From positions 17,954,712 to 18,018,711 of the forward strand of contig NC_087074.1 of assembly GCF_026151205.1 (NCBI RefSeq): a stretch of 64,000 bases of DNA, written 5' to 3'. The position numbers were made by a program, and so were the translations under genes. Positions 1 to 11,800 of the stretch are shown piece by piece (the first letter of the stretch is position 1; the number at the start of each line of letters is the position of its first letter). The notes beneath the pieces are model-generated. The model was not told the origin of the DNA. It was given only the letters and a program-made list of their open reading frames with translations, and ran no database searches. Source of the DNA: Bolinopsis microptera (Eukaryota > Ctenophora > Tentaculata > Lobata > Bolinopsidae).

Positions 1-81
1 TGCCCAAAACCCAGATGTTGGTTGCAACACCCAGGGGGATTGTTTATGTAAGTTACTTTATAACCTTGTTACTATTTACAG

Positions 82-1905
82 GACCCCGGGAGACATGAGC
101 ACAATAGTCAGCCTTCAAACTGGATCAGGCACGGGTAGTGTGAATCCCATCTCTCTTAGTGGTGGTTTTAGCAGTTGGCCCTTCCCTTCCGGCAGTGTCC
201 AGAGAACTGCTGAACCTATTGGGCCTGTTTATCCGGAGCCTAGACAAGAGGATAATCTCAAACGTCTCAATAGTAGAGAATGTGATGTAATTATAAGCCA
301 AGCTACTGTGAACATCAAATTCTAGGACCATTTTATTCGCATCGCGTAATTTGTCAGTATTAAAAAGTGTCGCTAATTTTGGTCTGTTTTTGTCGTGCAT
401 TTATCTTCGATGGGGTAAGTAAATGCCACGATTGAAACAGCAACGGGAGTTCTTTGGTGTAGGAATTTGGTGTTTGACAATGTTTAATTTAAATATGTTA
501 ATCAGATTAGGCCTATAAATGAATGAGTTTATAATTCATCTACTGATTGTAAAGTTGTAATATGTATTAACATTGTTGCACGTTGTTGATAGTGCTGTGA
601 TTCTAGTTGTAGTTCGTTTCTGACCGGCCACTCTTCAGGAGTGGGTATTGGGTGGGTATAAGGTTGAAGGAAAAACACTTGTTTGCAAGTCGTATAAAAA
701 CATCACTGGTGAAACTAAAGATAACATGATGACTGAGTATTTCTTCCTGTCCAATGTTAAACACTCAAACATAGTGGAGTGTGTTAATGAACCGAGGGAG
801 ATCTCTTTTAACAACGAGAAGAAACAGTACGTTAAGTAAACTCCTTATTATATTGCATAATGCATATAATATAATACAGGGTGGGCCGCCAAAAGTCAGT
901 ACCCATACGTTGGCCTTAATAGCTCCGCCGTGTTTTATATTTGAGAGCTGTTGCTTTGCAGATGGCATACTGTACTTACTGGTTCGAGGATTCCGTCGTC
1001 AAAATTTGAAAATTCGAATATTTTAGACCACGCCCATTCAATATTAAAACACCTATATTGTTTTCTCTGAACATGCTGAACGCCTAATTTTTTCAGAGAC
1101 GGTAAATTATCAAATGTTGCATATGATCTGAAAATATGACGCAAAACGGATTAGAAATGACGAAGTTATCAAGCATTTTCTGTATCTCGTTAACAAAATT
1201 GACTGGGTGATTATGTGACACCGTGACACGACACTTTAATTGGGCACCCTTAACAATTCCCATAATGTTTAACGGGGTAGTTAACGGGGGCACCTTATCA
1301 CGTGATTAGGTAAACCAATCACCTGATCACACGTAATGAATAAACTCGTTATGCTTCATATCTCGGTCATCTGAGAAGCTACAGTTCTAATTCTTTCAGG
1401 ACAAACGTAAATCGAATGGCCAAACACAATTCAATAACATTTAGCTTGATCCGACTATCCAAACTATCAAATAAATGTGAAAATGAACCTCCATTTCAAA
1501 AAAATGAACGCGAATATTTTTCGAGTTGACAAATTCCTCGAACCAGTGGTGGTACTAAGCCATACCAGAAAGAAGTATTTAAATTGGGCACTCAGTGACT
1601 GAGCTATAAAGGCCAACGTATGGGTACTGACTTTTGGCCCACCCTGTATAAAATAATTTTATAATTTTCTTTGACGATAAAAATGTCGTAAAGCTCATAT
1701 TTTTATATAATGATTTGTTTCGTTATTTACATTGGAAAAAACTCAAATAGTGAAAAATTCGATAAAAAGCTGTTATAGACGCAATTTTGAGGGGAATCAT
1801 GTTTAATTTTCAAAACAAGAAAATAGTGTATCGAATTTACTGAATTCGTGAAAACGAGCTACTCATTGATTTATGTTTGAAATGTTAATACCAGAAGTGT
1901 AGGAA

Positions 1906-1939
<34 letters not shown>

Positions 1940-4900
1940 GGAGGACGACCCTGGTTCATACCACTTTTCAATTTCAGATCATTTTTCATGGAACGCTTGG
2001 AATTTGGTGGCTTGGACTCTTATTTGAGAGGAGATTCTAATGGAGTAGCTAATGGTAAATGTAATTAAAAACGATGACAGGGAAACGGGCTGGGGGTTGC
2101 GGCCGGGGGGGGGGGGGGGGGGGGGGGGGGGGTAAGGCTGGGAATGGGGCGGCTTGGTTGGGGATGGGAATGGGGCGGCTTGGTTGGGGATGGGAATGGG
2201 GCGGCTTGGTTGGGGATGGGCTGGGAATGGGGCGGCTTAGTTGGGGATGGGAATGGGGCGGCTTGGTTGGGGATGGGAATGGGGCGGCTTGGTTGGGGAT
2301 GGGCTGGGGGTGGGGCTTGGGTAGGGCTTATGTGGGGCTGGGGCTAGAGGGATTGGGTAGGGCTGGAGATGGGGGTGGGGGGGGGGCCTTCAGTGGTTTG
2401 GGCGGGGTGGCTGGGAGTTGCAGCATTTACGAAATATTGTATTTTATGGATTGAATAATCTTATTGAATGAGTACAAACTCTCAAATTGGACGACAGCTT
2501 TAAAACTGACATTCAAGTAAAAACATGACGAGAGTGATTTTAGAGGAGCCATTCACCAAATCACGTAGCAAATTGAGTGTTGTTATCTTTCTGGTCAAAG
2601 AGCTATGTACCAGTTCACCACTGCACATTGTCAATGATAATACTGCTGTTACTAGAGATGTTAATGTTACAGGACATTTAATGACAGTAGAAGATGCTAC
2701 AAGCGTTGTCGTGGGGGCCTGTAGAGCCCTTCACTATGTACATAGTCTGGGATACGTCCACGCTGATATTTGTAGTGATAACTTATTTGCCTTCAGAAAT
2801 CCTGACACGGTAAGAGTTACTATATTATATAATATTATATAATGTTTACAGTACTTCGTGAGTAGTACAGTACTTCACAACGATAATCCGCCTCCCCAAT
2901 CGCAAATTAAAAAACATTACACACAGTATGCACACTCACAAATATGGCAGTGAGTATCCCAGCTGCATATAATGCAGTGTACTAATAGCAGCAGATATGA
3001 GATAACGACACGATTGCTTACTGATAGGCGTGCAAGAAATTCCTGAGCTGAATAGGGCCGGTAGCTCAATTGGTAGAGCACCAGGCATGTAACTCGGAGG
3101 TTGGCGGATCATACCCGCCCCGGCACTATGCCGGCCCATGATTTTCCGAATCGCTTACCAGTGGAAATCTAGTCAATTCAAATATCTGCTTATATGCTTG
3201 GTATTCATGGTCGATAAAATCACAGCCCAACCACATTCTTGACCAGATCACATGTGCATACGACATCCTTGGGAGCCGTCAGTTGAGCTTGCTCTCTGAC
3301 TCGTGGGTTGAAAACATCGTGTACAGTACTTCGTGAGTAGTACAGTACTTCACAACGATAATCCGCCTCCCCAATCGCAAATTATATAATGTAGTAGTAC
3401 TAACATAACCGACATAACCCAGCTGTGAGATTATAAATATACTAGTGTAACTCTCTACGATTATTAATATTATTATAAATAAATAAGAGATGATTAAATA
3501 TTATTAATATTATTGCTTAGTGAAGAAATCGGAGTGTATGTGATTTTTAAAGCAATATTCGTTTTTCTTCTGGGGAATAATCCGGGTGCAAATTTTCAGA
3601 GCCATAAATATTAGTGTTACCCTAACCCTAACCCTAACCCTAACCCTAACCCTAACCCTAACCCTAACCCTAACCCTAACCCTAACCCTAACCCTAACCC
3701 TAACCCTAACCCTAACCCTAACCCTAACCCTAACCCTAACCCTAACCCTACTACCCTAACCCTAACCCTAACCCTAACCCTAACCCTAACCCTAACCCTA
3801 ACCCTAACACCCTGTACTTTAATAATATAGTATACTCTACTTTAATAATGTACTAAGTACTTGAATACTGATATTATCTTTTATAGTGCTTTGTCCTGTA
3901 TGATAAGGGGTCGTTCACATATTATTGCGTAATTATTGAGGGGCCCGAGGGCCGAGGGGGGTGGTTTCGAAATGATTACGCTAGTTTAATTTTAACACAA
4001 TAGTCATGTGTAAAACTGGTTATGGAGGGGGGTTGGAGTTTAAAATGAGTCAAAAAGTGATTACGTACTATTATATGTGAATTGTGAACAACCTCTAATA
4101 AATTGTGGGCGAGCGTTAAATATTAGATAAAAAATACCATTTAACAGCTACAGGTCAATTACCTAGATCTTTTTTTTCCCAGAAACTTTTGGATGTCAAA
4201 TTGGGAGATTTTGAATCCTTCTACCGCCCACAAAAGAGAGAGGATGGGGGATCAGGCTGGAAGTCAGTAAAACATACCGCCCTATACACTGCACCTGAGT
4301 GCATTCTAGACTGCCCCAAAAATGCGAACGAAAAAGTCATCAAACGAGATGCTTTTAAGAATGATGTTTGGGGCATTGCTTTAGTTCTTTGGGAAATTCA
4401 ATCTTGGATCATGTGCAAAAATAATAAGACTTGTCTCAGAAGGTAACTATGTTTGACAGCCGTTAACTCACTATTTATTGTCGCATTTTACTCTTTATAT
4501 TATTAGAACCTTTAGATTAGAAAGAAAAACAAGAATTGCGCCCGTTGTTTCGTTTTGGCGGACGCTATATTTCCATTTCACTATAACATATAACTATTAA
4601 TATAAGCTCTAATCAGCTCACATTATAATAATAATATTGAAACATTAGTACACTACGCGTGCCACGTTCAAGTTGGGCTTATTACAAAATACTATACATG
4701 GGATACATTACTAGTATACATTAAAATACGCTCGTGCCGCGCATTCATTGACCACAGACTAGCTATACACCACATCTCCGCAAGCAATCCTCGCGCGCGT
4801 GCGCGCGGCAAGTTGACATGGTTACTAACGGAAGTAAGGAAGGACTGACGACATATTCAGACCCGCCTACTGCTATCTCCAAAATCCACGTTTTTCTGCA

Positions 4901-5520
4901 AAAACGTCCATTCGTAACCTTTCACTATTGCCTTTTTTCAAAAGAGTGAAAAGGAAAAAATGGTACACCGACTACAACATTTCAGTAGAGAACAACCAGG
5001 GGAAACAGTAATGAATACTGTGTCAAGATACTTCAAGTCTAGGATTGCACATGTTTACGACTATAACGACTGCAGATCACAGGTCCACGTCGCTCTCTTC
5101 CAGAAGATAAATCGTGTCAACCCCAGTGTCCTAAGCGCTAAACCAGACACTAAACTCATGAAGGAATTCTACGAAAGAATTTACCCGTGTAGCGTGGGGT
5201 ATCCTTTAATGGACCCTAAACTGGATATAAAGTTCGGTTGGCCTATAACCAAACTTCTGAAGATGTGTTTGAGGATAGAACCGGACAACAGACCGTCAAT
5301 GAGGGAGGTATTAGAACAGTTCCTCAATCACGCCAACTCATCCTTCTTGAAATACAAACACGATATTGCATCAGATTTGGACACAAAAGGTGATTTATCA
5401 CTTAGTCTAGAGGATGTTGATCCTATTGATCTCCACTTCCAGTCAGAAATATATTCACCATCTAGCCTCCAACCTAACCTGGGCCAATTGTCCCGTTCAC
5501 GGCCTAACTCAAATATCTGA
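82..5520 (+). CDS. Divergent protein kinase (receptor-tyrosine-kinase-like), 3' part of a multi-exon gene
   Basis: Six exons join in phase: 82-286, 639-826, 1978-2054, 2673-2809, 4183-4442 and 4947-5520 (TGA). All introns are GT-AG. The 5' part lies outside the window. Together they encode about 480 residues: a Ser/Pro/Gly-rich segment (exon 1), then a kinase fold with a beta1-beta3 strand containing LGGYKVEG and the lysine in VCKSY, a C-helix glutamate in MTEYFFL, a hinge MERLEFGGLDSYL, a catalytic loop HADICSDN (canonical HRDxxxxN), GDFE in place of DFG, TAPE as the APE motif, DVWGIALVLWE for subdomain IX, and CLRIEPDNRPSM for subdomain XI. The catalytic Asp and Asn are kept, but HRD has become HAD and DFG has become DFE, so activity is doubtful. 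After the kinase fold comes a tail of about 70 residues with no recognised domain. The family is not resolved; a receptor tyrosine kinase or TKL-type (pseudo)kinase fits best. The 639-826 donor (CA|GTACGT) was chosen because it restores phase with the next exon. Confidence 0.75.
877..1646. mobile_element. Tc1/mariner-like miniature inverted-repeat element
   Basis: The sequence begins CAGGGTGGGCC and ends GGCCCACCCTG. Terminal inverted repeats run about 50 bp inward and share the CCCATACGTTGGCCTT block. TA dinucleotides flank it at 875-876 and 1647-1648, the target duplication expected of Tc1/mariner elements. No transposase frame is present inside. It lies in the kinase intron between exons 639-826 and 1978-2054. 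Related but rearranged copies occur at about 19100-19760 and 59743-59960. Confidence 0.8.
1908..2400 (+). repeat. G-rich tracts and about 26-bp G-rich minisatellite
   Basis: Two long G runs (about 1909-1936 and 2106-2132) surround kinase exon 1978-2054. They are followed by about six copies of a 26-bp unit built on GGAATGGGGCGGCTTGG up to about 2310, then degenerate G-rich sequence. The open frames across it are products of the repeat. The array lies in the intron just after the exon 1978-2054 donor. The unit does not copy exon sequence. Confidence 0.85.
2847..3384 (+). mobile_element. Small element with 63-bp terminal direct repeats around a tRNA-like core
   Basis: The 63 bases at 2847-2909 (TACAGTACTTCG...GCAAATTA) recur essentially exactly at 3322-3384. 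Between them lie about 410 bases with a tRNA-like segment at 3055-3126. An AT-rich motif (TATAATGT) occurs just before the first repeat and just after the second, and could be a target duplication. The layout fits a terminal-repeat miniature retroelement or a composite tRNA-derived SINE. No coding capacity is seen. It sits in the kinase intron after exon 2673-2809. Confidence 0.55.
3055..3126 (+). tRNA. tRNA-Thr(UGU)-like sequence, perhaps a SINE head or decayed gene
   Basis: The segment folds as a cloverleaf: acceptor GGGCCGG with CCGGCAC (one mismatch), D arm GCTC/GAGC with loop AATTGGTA, anticodon arm CCAGG/CTCGG (one A-C mismatch, one G-T) with loop CATGTAA giving anticodon TGT, variable AGGTT, and T arm GGCGG/CCGCC with loop ATCATAC. 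The T loop departs from the TTCRANY consensus, and each of two stems has a mismatch. A decayed tRNA or tRNA-derived SINE is therefore more likely than a working gene. No T-run terminator follows closely. Confidence 0.5.
3619..3807 (+). repeat. Interstitial telomere-type repeat (CCCTAA)n
   Basis: About 31 tandem copies of CCCTAA run almost without error, with one disturbed unit near 3748-3752. This is the animal telomere motif TTAGGG read on the opposite strand. It is embedded in a kinase intron rather than at a chromosome end. Confidence 0.97.
3903..4098. mobile_element. MITE with GGGGTCGTTCACA-type ends
   Basis: The left end AGGGGTCGTTCACATATTA and the right end TATGTGAATTGTGAACAACC are imperfect inverted repeats about 190 bp apart. 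Related sequences recur at about 39385-39475 (complete), 37585 and 45508 (left ends only), so it is a dispersed family. No coding sequence is present. Confidence 0.55.
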
Positions 5521-8500
5521 AACAGACGGAACTTTCTTAAAATACTATCTAGTTTATGTCTGCCACGTTTCAGAGTGATTCCATAAACATTTTAGGAAGA
5601 ATGGTTATTTTTGGGTATTTACATTTTAAATCTTGCTTGCAATAGAATTACACATGAATTACACAACTTGCCATTACTTTTGCCAGGATCAGTCTTTTTT
5701 GATATGGTAAAGAGTAATTAATACTGGTTGGGAGAGGGGTCAGGGTATCTGTTAGATATTACTCTCCTCCCAAAACATCATGAAATTTATTTTCATGATC
5801 GATCAAAATATTAGATACCGTCAATAACTCAAAACAGTTTTTTTTGGAGAAAAGCCCTTTTTATTTTTAATACGCTTTTATTTTTAATACGCTCTTCACT
5901 ATACAGTTTTACACATCCTTAATAATATAATCAGTTAGGGTTTGAACTGAGTAAAGCAGTTGAACATATTCCAAACCCAATACACACATTCAATAAATGT
6001 AATAGGTTGATATTGTGAACTGTTGTCTGTTTCAAAGTTAAAAAACGGCCCTTTATCTGACCTTCAGTTTCATGGTAAATGAGTAAAGAGCAGCTTATGG
6101 TAATCTGACATGAAACGTAAAGTTGGATATAATTGGTATTTGCTCCTTAATAGAGAATTTTGTTGAAAATACAAACTTTCAGATCTGCAGACTTATTGTA
6201 ATTGGTTTAATTAGTTGAATTATTTAAATAATTATATTGAATTGTTGTAGACACGAATGCTGATACACTGTCTTTTAAAACGTCATGAATCATGTATGTG
6301 AAAATTTTGATGTTGTTGCTTTTCATAAAAAAGTTGAGACTTCAAACCGATATTTTATTCTTTTATTTTTGATTATTTTTAATAGATGATTTTACTGTCC
6401 ATGTTTCCAGTTAAGAGAAGTTTTACAAAAACTTTCTTGTCTTGTTATTTCTTTGAAACGCCATATTATTTACTAATAAGACTGCCAAGATTGTTGGCAT
6501 TTTGAAGCGATTAGGCATTATCTAGTTCTATTTTAGCAAAAAACCGATGATATTAAAATGAAATGAAATAATGTGCTTATCATCTTGTACTTCTCTGTTT
6601 ATTAATCATAAAGTTAATAAATCGTTACCAAAAGTTGACACAAGGAGCATTTTTAGCTTAAAATCACAATACAGTATAATATGTAATATTGTATACATTA
6701 TGACCCTGGTTTAAAATTTCTGTAATTTCATTTCTGTTTTAGTTACGCATTTGATTTTTGGTATGCGTATAAAAATTAGAAAATCGATACGGCTTTAAAA
6801 TGAGATGTTTGGCGACCTCCTAGCTCACTCACTAGACTCAGTAGGAGTGATTGAATTGCGAGGGACAATTGAGGCTAACGGATTAGCCTCATCACTTTTC
6901 AAAAAGAACTTTCTCATGTTACGTCCATGATATCCAAGTTGCAAGAATAGTCCATAGTTATTATACTTGATCGAGATCGAATCTAAGCTTTAAATATTCG
7001 AAGTGAAAATGAGGCTAACCACCTTTTGAGAGGATGAAATGAGGCTTACAAGTACACTTTTGTGTATATTTTCGAGCAGGTTCGGTATTGTGACTATCTA
7101 ATATGTCAACAATAAAGATTGATTCATCCTCTTCAAGCTCAACATTTCAGAAATCGCTGAGTCTAATTGTAGGAGGCCAAAATGAGGCTAATAAAGAATT
7201 TGATTTCGTCCGCATTTTTACTTTAATGTACGGAAACAGGTTATAGACCCACTAATAAACTTGTTATTGTAGCCCGCAGGTTATTGAATTTTATTAATCG
7301 AAACTCAATTAGTTGAACTATAGACATATAAAATATCATATGCCTATCTTAAAAGTTCTTCCTGTGACAATCTTCTAAAGTTAAATTGGGAAAAACGTAA
7401 TCCATCTCGTGCGAACTTTCCGAATGACCAGGGTCTTATACAGTAATTATCCTTGTCGATATTCTTGATCATGAATTATTTGAAATTTCAATGTTTAAAA
7501 TTGTAATCAATAATTTTTCCGATTTTATAGCAGGGTTGTCGTAATGTTGGCGCGTTTGAAAATAGATATGGGGGGTGGGAGTCATACCATCCCTCTAAGC
7601 AAGAGATGTAATTATTGTAATATCAGTCAGGGTTGTAAACCACGTCATGTCCACCAATAACTTGTACAAGCTCTACAATAGCCAGAGAGAATGTGGACAC
7701 TAACCGGCCTATTCTATATTCCTCCGGCCTATTCTATATTGCTCGGCCTATTCTATATTGCTCCGGCATATTCTATATTGCTCCGGCATATTCTATATTA
7801 CTCTTGCCTATTCGTTGCTCGCAGAACTCGTGACTTTGTGGAAGACCATTTATCTCTGATTTTGCTAAATAGATTCATCAAAGCAAGCAAAGAGTTATTA
7901 CAATTGTCCAATCCCTTGTGGTGAGCTGTCCATCATCTAGTAGAGAGTCTTTGACTAGTGTAGGAACTCGAAGAGACACAGTGATCTGTTAAGTTTCTAA
8001 CCCAACTCCACTCAGTAATCTCGATTCTTTTGTCTTGTTCAGTAGTGTACTAGCATTGTGGCCCCGGGCTTACCTCCATTTTGGTGTTACAAATGGAGTC
8101 ACGACCGGCATGGGCGGAGTTAAACGTCGTTTAGCGGGCGCCCAACGATCCTCCTTCCCACATTGCGTGTGTTAGAAATCACATGATAGAGGTCTTTGTC
8201 CGTAGTCTTCAGGACATTCAACTATAGAAGGTTGTGATACCTAATTTTGCGAGACCAAAGTGACCAATATATTTCTTAACATAGCTAAAGGGAGAATGAT
8301 GCAACATAATTTTGCGTTTTGAAAAATTAATTTGTATTGATGTCATATATCAATATCTACAACTTCGACTTTTAGCATAATGTAATTATAAGTGAATATA
8401 TATATATATATAATATACATATTATATATAATAAGATAGAATAGTCTGGCAGTATATCTCACTGCAGTGTAAAATTCTAAAAATGTCATTAAATGTCATT

Positions 8501-8834
8501 TACTGTCATCTCGACCATGAAAGTAGACTGCAGCCCCCCCCCCCCCTCCCCCCACTAGAAACTTTTAACAATTTTAAGATCCTGCTGTACAGTTACTATG
8601 TGAATTATATGTGTGATTTTCTTTCATAAAAACGCTGTGTTTTACTCTTAGAATGCTAAAATATTATCAGGTCACTTGTACTTGAATATTGAAGTTACTA
8701 GGTATTGTAATTAATATAGGTTACTATTTTAAAAATAGTTTACTATTGTAAAAACAAGTTATCTAACACTAAAAATGTACTGATTGTTTTCCAGCAACAA
8801 TGAAATGACTGCTAGAACACCTTACTGCTAGAAG
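5521..8834. other. Intergenic region between kinase and VPS39
   Basis: This is AT-rich sequence with no supported gene. It includes a C run at 8534-8555, a (TA)n stretch near 8398-8412 and the short 17-18-bp array at 7703-7815. No polyadenylation signal or promoter stands out enough to call. The VPS39 5' UTR probably begins close to 8795, where TTTTCCAG could be an acceptor 40 bases before the ATG. Confidence 0.6.
7703..7815 (+). repeat. Short 17-18-bp tandem array
   Basis: Six imperfect copies of CGGCCTATTCTATATTGCTC are present. The 77-codon open frame across them is a by-product of the repeat. Confidence 0.8.
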
Positions 8835-11800
8835 ATGCTGGAAGCTTTCACTGCACACGAACTATTGTCCAATATTCCAGTACAAATAGAATCTATTTGT
8901 ACTTATGAAGATCGACTTCTGGTCGGCACCAAACAGGTACTTCAAGTGATTTAATTTGTTGACACAATAGCGACACAATACGTGCATATAAGCATGATAA
9001 GACCCCTTATGGGACCTATATTTGAGTCGAGACAGTTGACAGGTTATTTGAGAGGCTCCAGATACTAGGAATTGGAATCATATTGCATATAATACCGTTT
9101 TTTTCTATACCATGCACTTTTCGTTTCCCCGAGGAGCTCGGTATATCGAGGTTCGACTGTACATAATATTATTCAATTTCACACGTCAGTATGTTTTTGA
9201 TTTTATAATTCATAATTCAATGTTCGAAATAAAACTTAATGATTACTCATCTCCCCCCGGCAGGTAGCCCACCTCTCCCCCGCCCCAAGCCCCCAGCAGG
9301 TATTTATAGAACATCTTTCAGGGAACACTGCTGGTGTACAAGTTTGAGAATGACAAAATTGACCTGTTTCTCACTTTGAAGGGATTTTCCAAGAAGACTA
9401 TTAATCAGGTTATAATTTAGTTAATTCTATTAATTCTGGCTGATTCTAGTTAATTCTGGCTAATTATAGTTAAGGGCACTTTCAAAAACTATGTTAACGA
9501 ATCTGTCACGGGAAAAATTTCAACTTCTAGAAGCTCTCATTTGGTGGATAAACTCAATATTTTGATTAAACTTTTTTTCAGCATAGGATTTGCGATAGTT
9601 CAACTTTTACAAAAAGAATAAAATGTCTACTATGTCTATGAGCAGAGATACACGCATTTAAATCAGGGCTAATAATGGTGGATATACTTTTCAGAGGGGT
9701 TTGGTGTCCATATATCATTGATTGGCCTGTAACTTTACGTGTGGTTAATTTATGGTGATTATTTAAAGATAGAATTGTAGCAAATCGATATGCCTCTATG
9801 ATAAAAGGCGAAAATAAAGAAAGATTTCAATTTTAAGGCTAGATATGGTGGATAATAAAACGATGAAATAAAATTCAATACCGAAAATTTTCAACTGAAA
9901 AAATTATATTGGTCAACAAGTTCACCAGCTTTACTCAGTGAACGGATCAGGTTGGAAATCGTTTCAAGTTTATGATAGCATAGAAGATTTAATTTTTAGG
10001 CCACTTTTGGTGGATATATTGGAGCTTCAAGATTGATTTAATTTTAAGTCAATTTCTGAGTCAATAATGCAGGTTATCCATTGTTAGACCCCAATTATCT
10101 CGTCTAGAAGCTGAAAATGTATACAATTATTGCTCTAGGGCCATAATGAATGGATATAGTTTCATACGAACTTAACAAACTGTTTCCTTTCAGCCTTTAG
10201 AGCTGTTTTTGGTGGATAAAAGTACTAAAACGGGAAAATTTGCTTTTGTATCCACTATTTTTGGCCCTAGATGTGTTCTATCATGAAACTACAACTGTTT
10301 CTAGATAGAAAATCCCCTTTGCTGAGTCAGTTCAAAAGAATTTTCAGTCCAAGACGACTTTTAAGGTTAAAATTGGTGGATATTAAATGTGAATAACCTA
10401 CCTCAGTGATTGAAATAACGATTTCTTGACTGATAACGTATGTGATCCACTTTCAACGCCCAATAATTATATCTTAAGGTCGAAAGAGCTGAAAATCATT
10501 GCTCTGAGGTCGAAGAGAAGGGCTATAGTTTCAAGTAAACGTTCCAAAAATTCTCCATTTAGGGCCGTTTTTGGTGGATAAATGCCTAAGAAATTAGCTT
10601 AAAAACGGTTAAATTTGCTTTTTTATCCACTATTTCTGGCCTTAGATTTGCTCGATTATGAAATCATACACTGATATTGGTTTGTTTAGACCTTTTTCTT
10701 GTTCAGCACAAAATGTGATAAGCTCAAGCCGACTTTTAAGGCCAAAATTGATGGATATCAAAATATCCAGGTCGATATTTTAAGTATTTTTGAGTTAATT
10801 ATCCACCAAATTGGCCCTGAATGCTTAAAATGCCATAGTACCTTATGCATAAATGTTCAACATCTTATATTTTATCTTTTTCGACTGTTTCTAATCACGA
10901 TGATGTCTTATTTATTGATATTTTGGTAACATTTACGTGTTTAACTAATTAATATTGACTTATATCCACCAAAAATAGCCTTTTAACTTGAATCTCGAAC
11001 TCTAAGTTGGTGCCATTCATTTAACATTGCCTTTGCACCATTTTAAGACCAGTAAATTGATGTTAGCTAACAAATAACAGTCTTAAAAAAGAGGTAAAAA
11101 AATATATCCACCAAATTTGGCCCTTAAGAAAAATCCCGGCCCTACATATGAAATTGTGAAGTTATAACGATTATTTATAAGTCTCAATCATATTTTAGGA
11201 GTTTAGATGGAATTAAATATTTTTAAAGGCCACCTGAAGTGGATTGGTCTGTTTCACTTTTATCCACCAGATTTAGCCCTAAATCGAAACAAAAAGTGGC
11301 AGATAGTAAAGGTTAGGGTATAGCACACCATATCCTGGAGTTTCATCCCGTTCCAAAAATTATCCACCAAATTATGCCACAAAAACTGATTTTTGGCAAA
11401 TTTTAACATTTTTTCCGTGACAGATGTTTTTGAAAGTGCCCTTAATTGTATTCAATTTTAGCTAATTCTAGTTAATTATATTTAATTCTAATTAATTATA
11501 TTTAATTCTAATTAATTCTAATTAATTCTAATTAATTCTAGCTAATTCTAGATAATTCTAGCTAATTCTAGTTAATTATATTTAATTCTAGCTAATTCTA
11601 GTTAATTGTATTTAATATATTTAATAATAGGTAATACTAGTTGAAATACTAGTTAATTCTAATAAAAAATAAATTCTAGCTAATTCTGATTAATTCGAGT
11701 CAATTCTAGTTAATTCTAGTTAATTCTAGCTAATTCTAATTAATTTTAGTTAATTAGATAGTTAATTCTAATTAATTCTAATTAATTCCAATTAATTCTA

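Noticed and set aside
2074-2454. 126-codon Gly/Trp-rich frame
   Set aside because: Repeat translation within a kinase intron.
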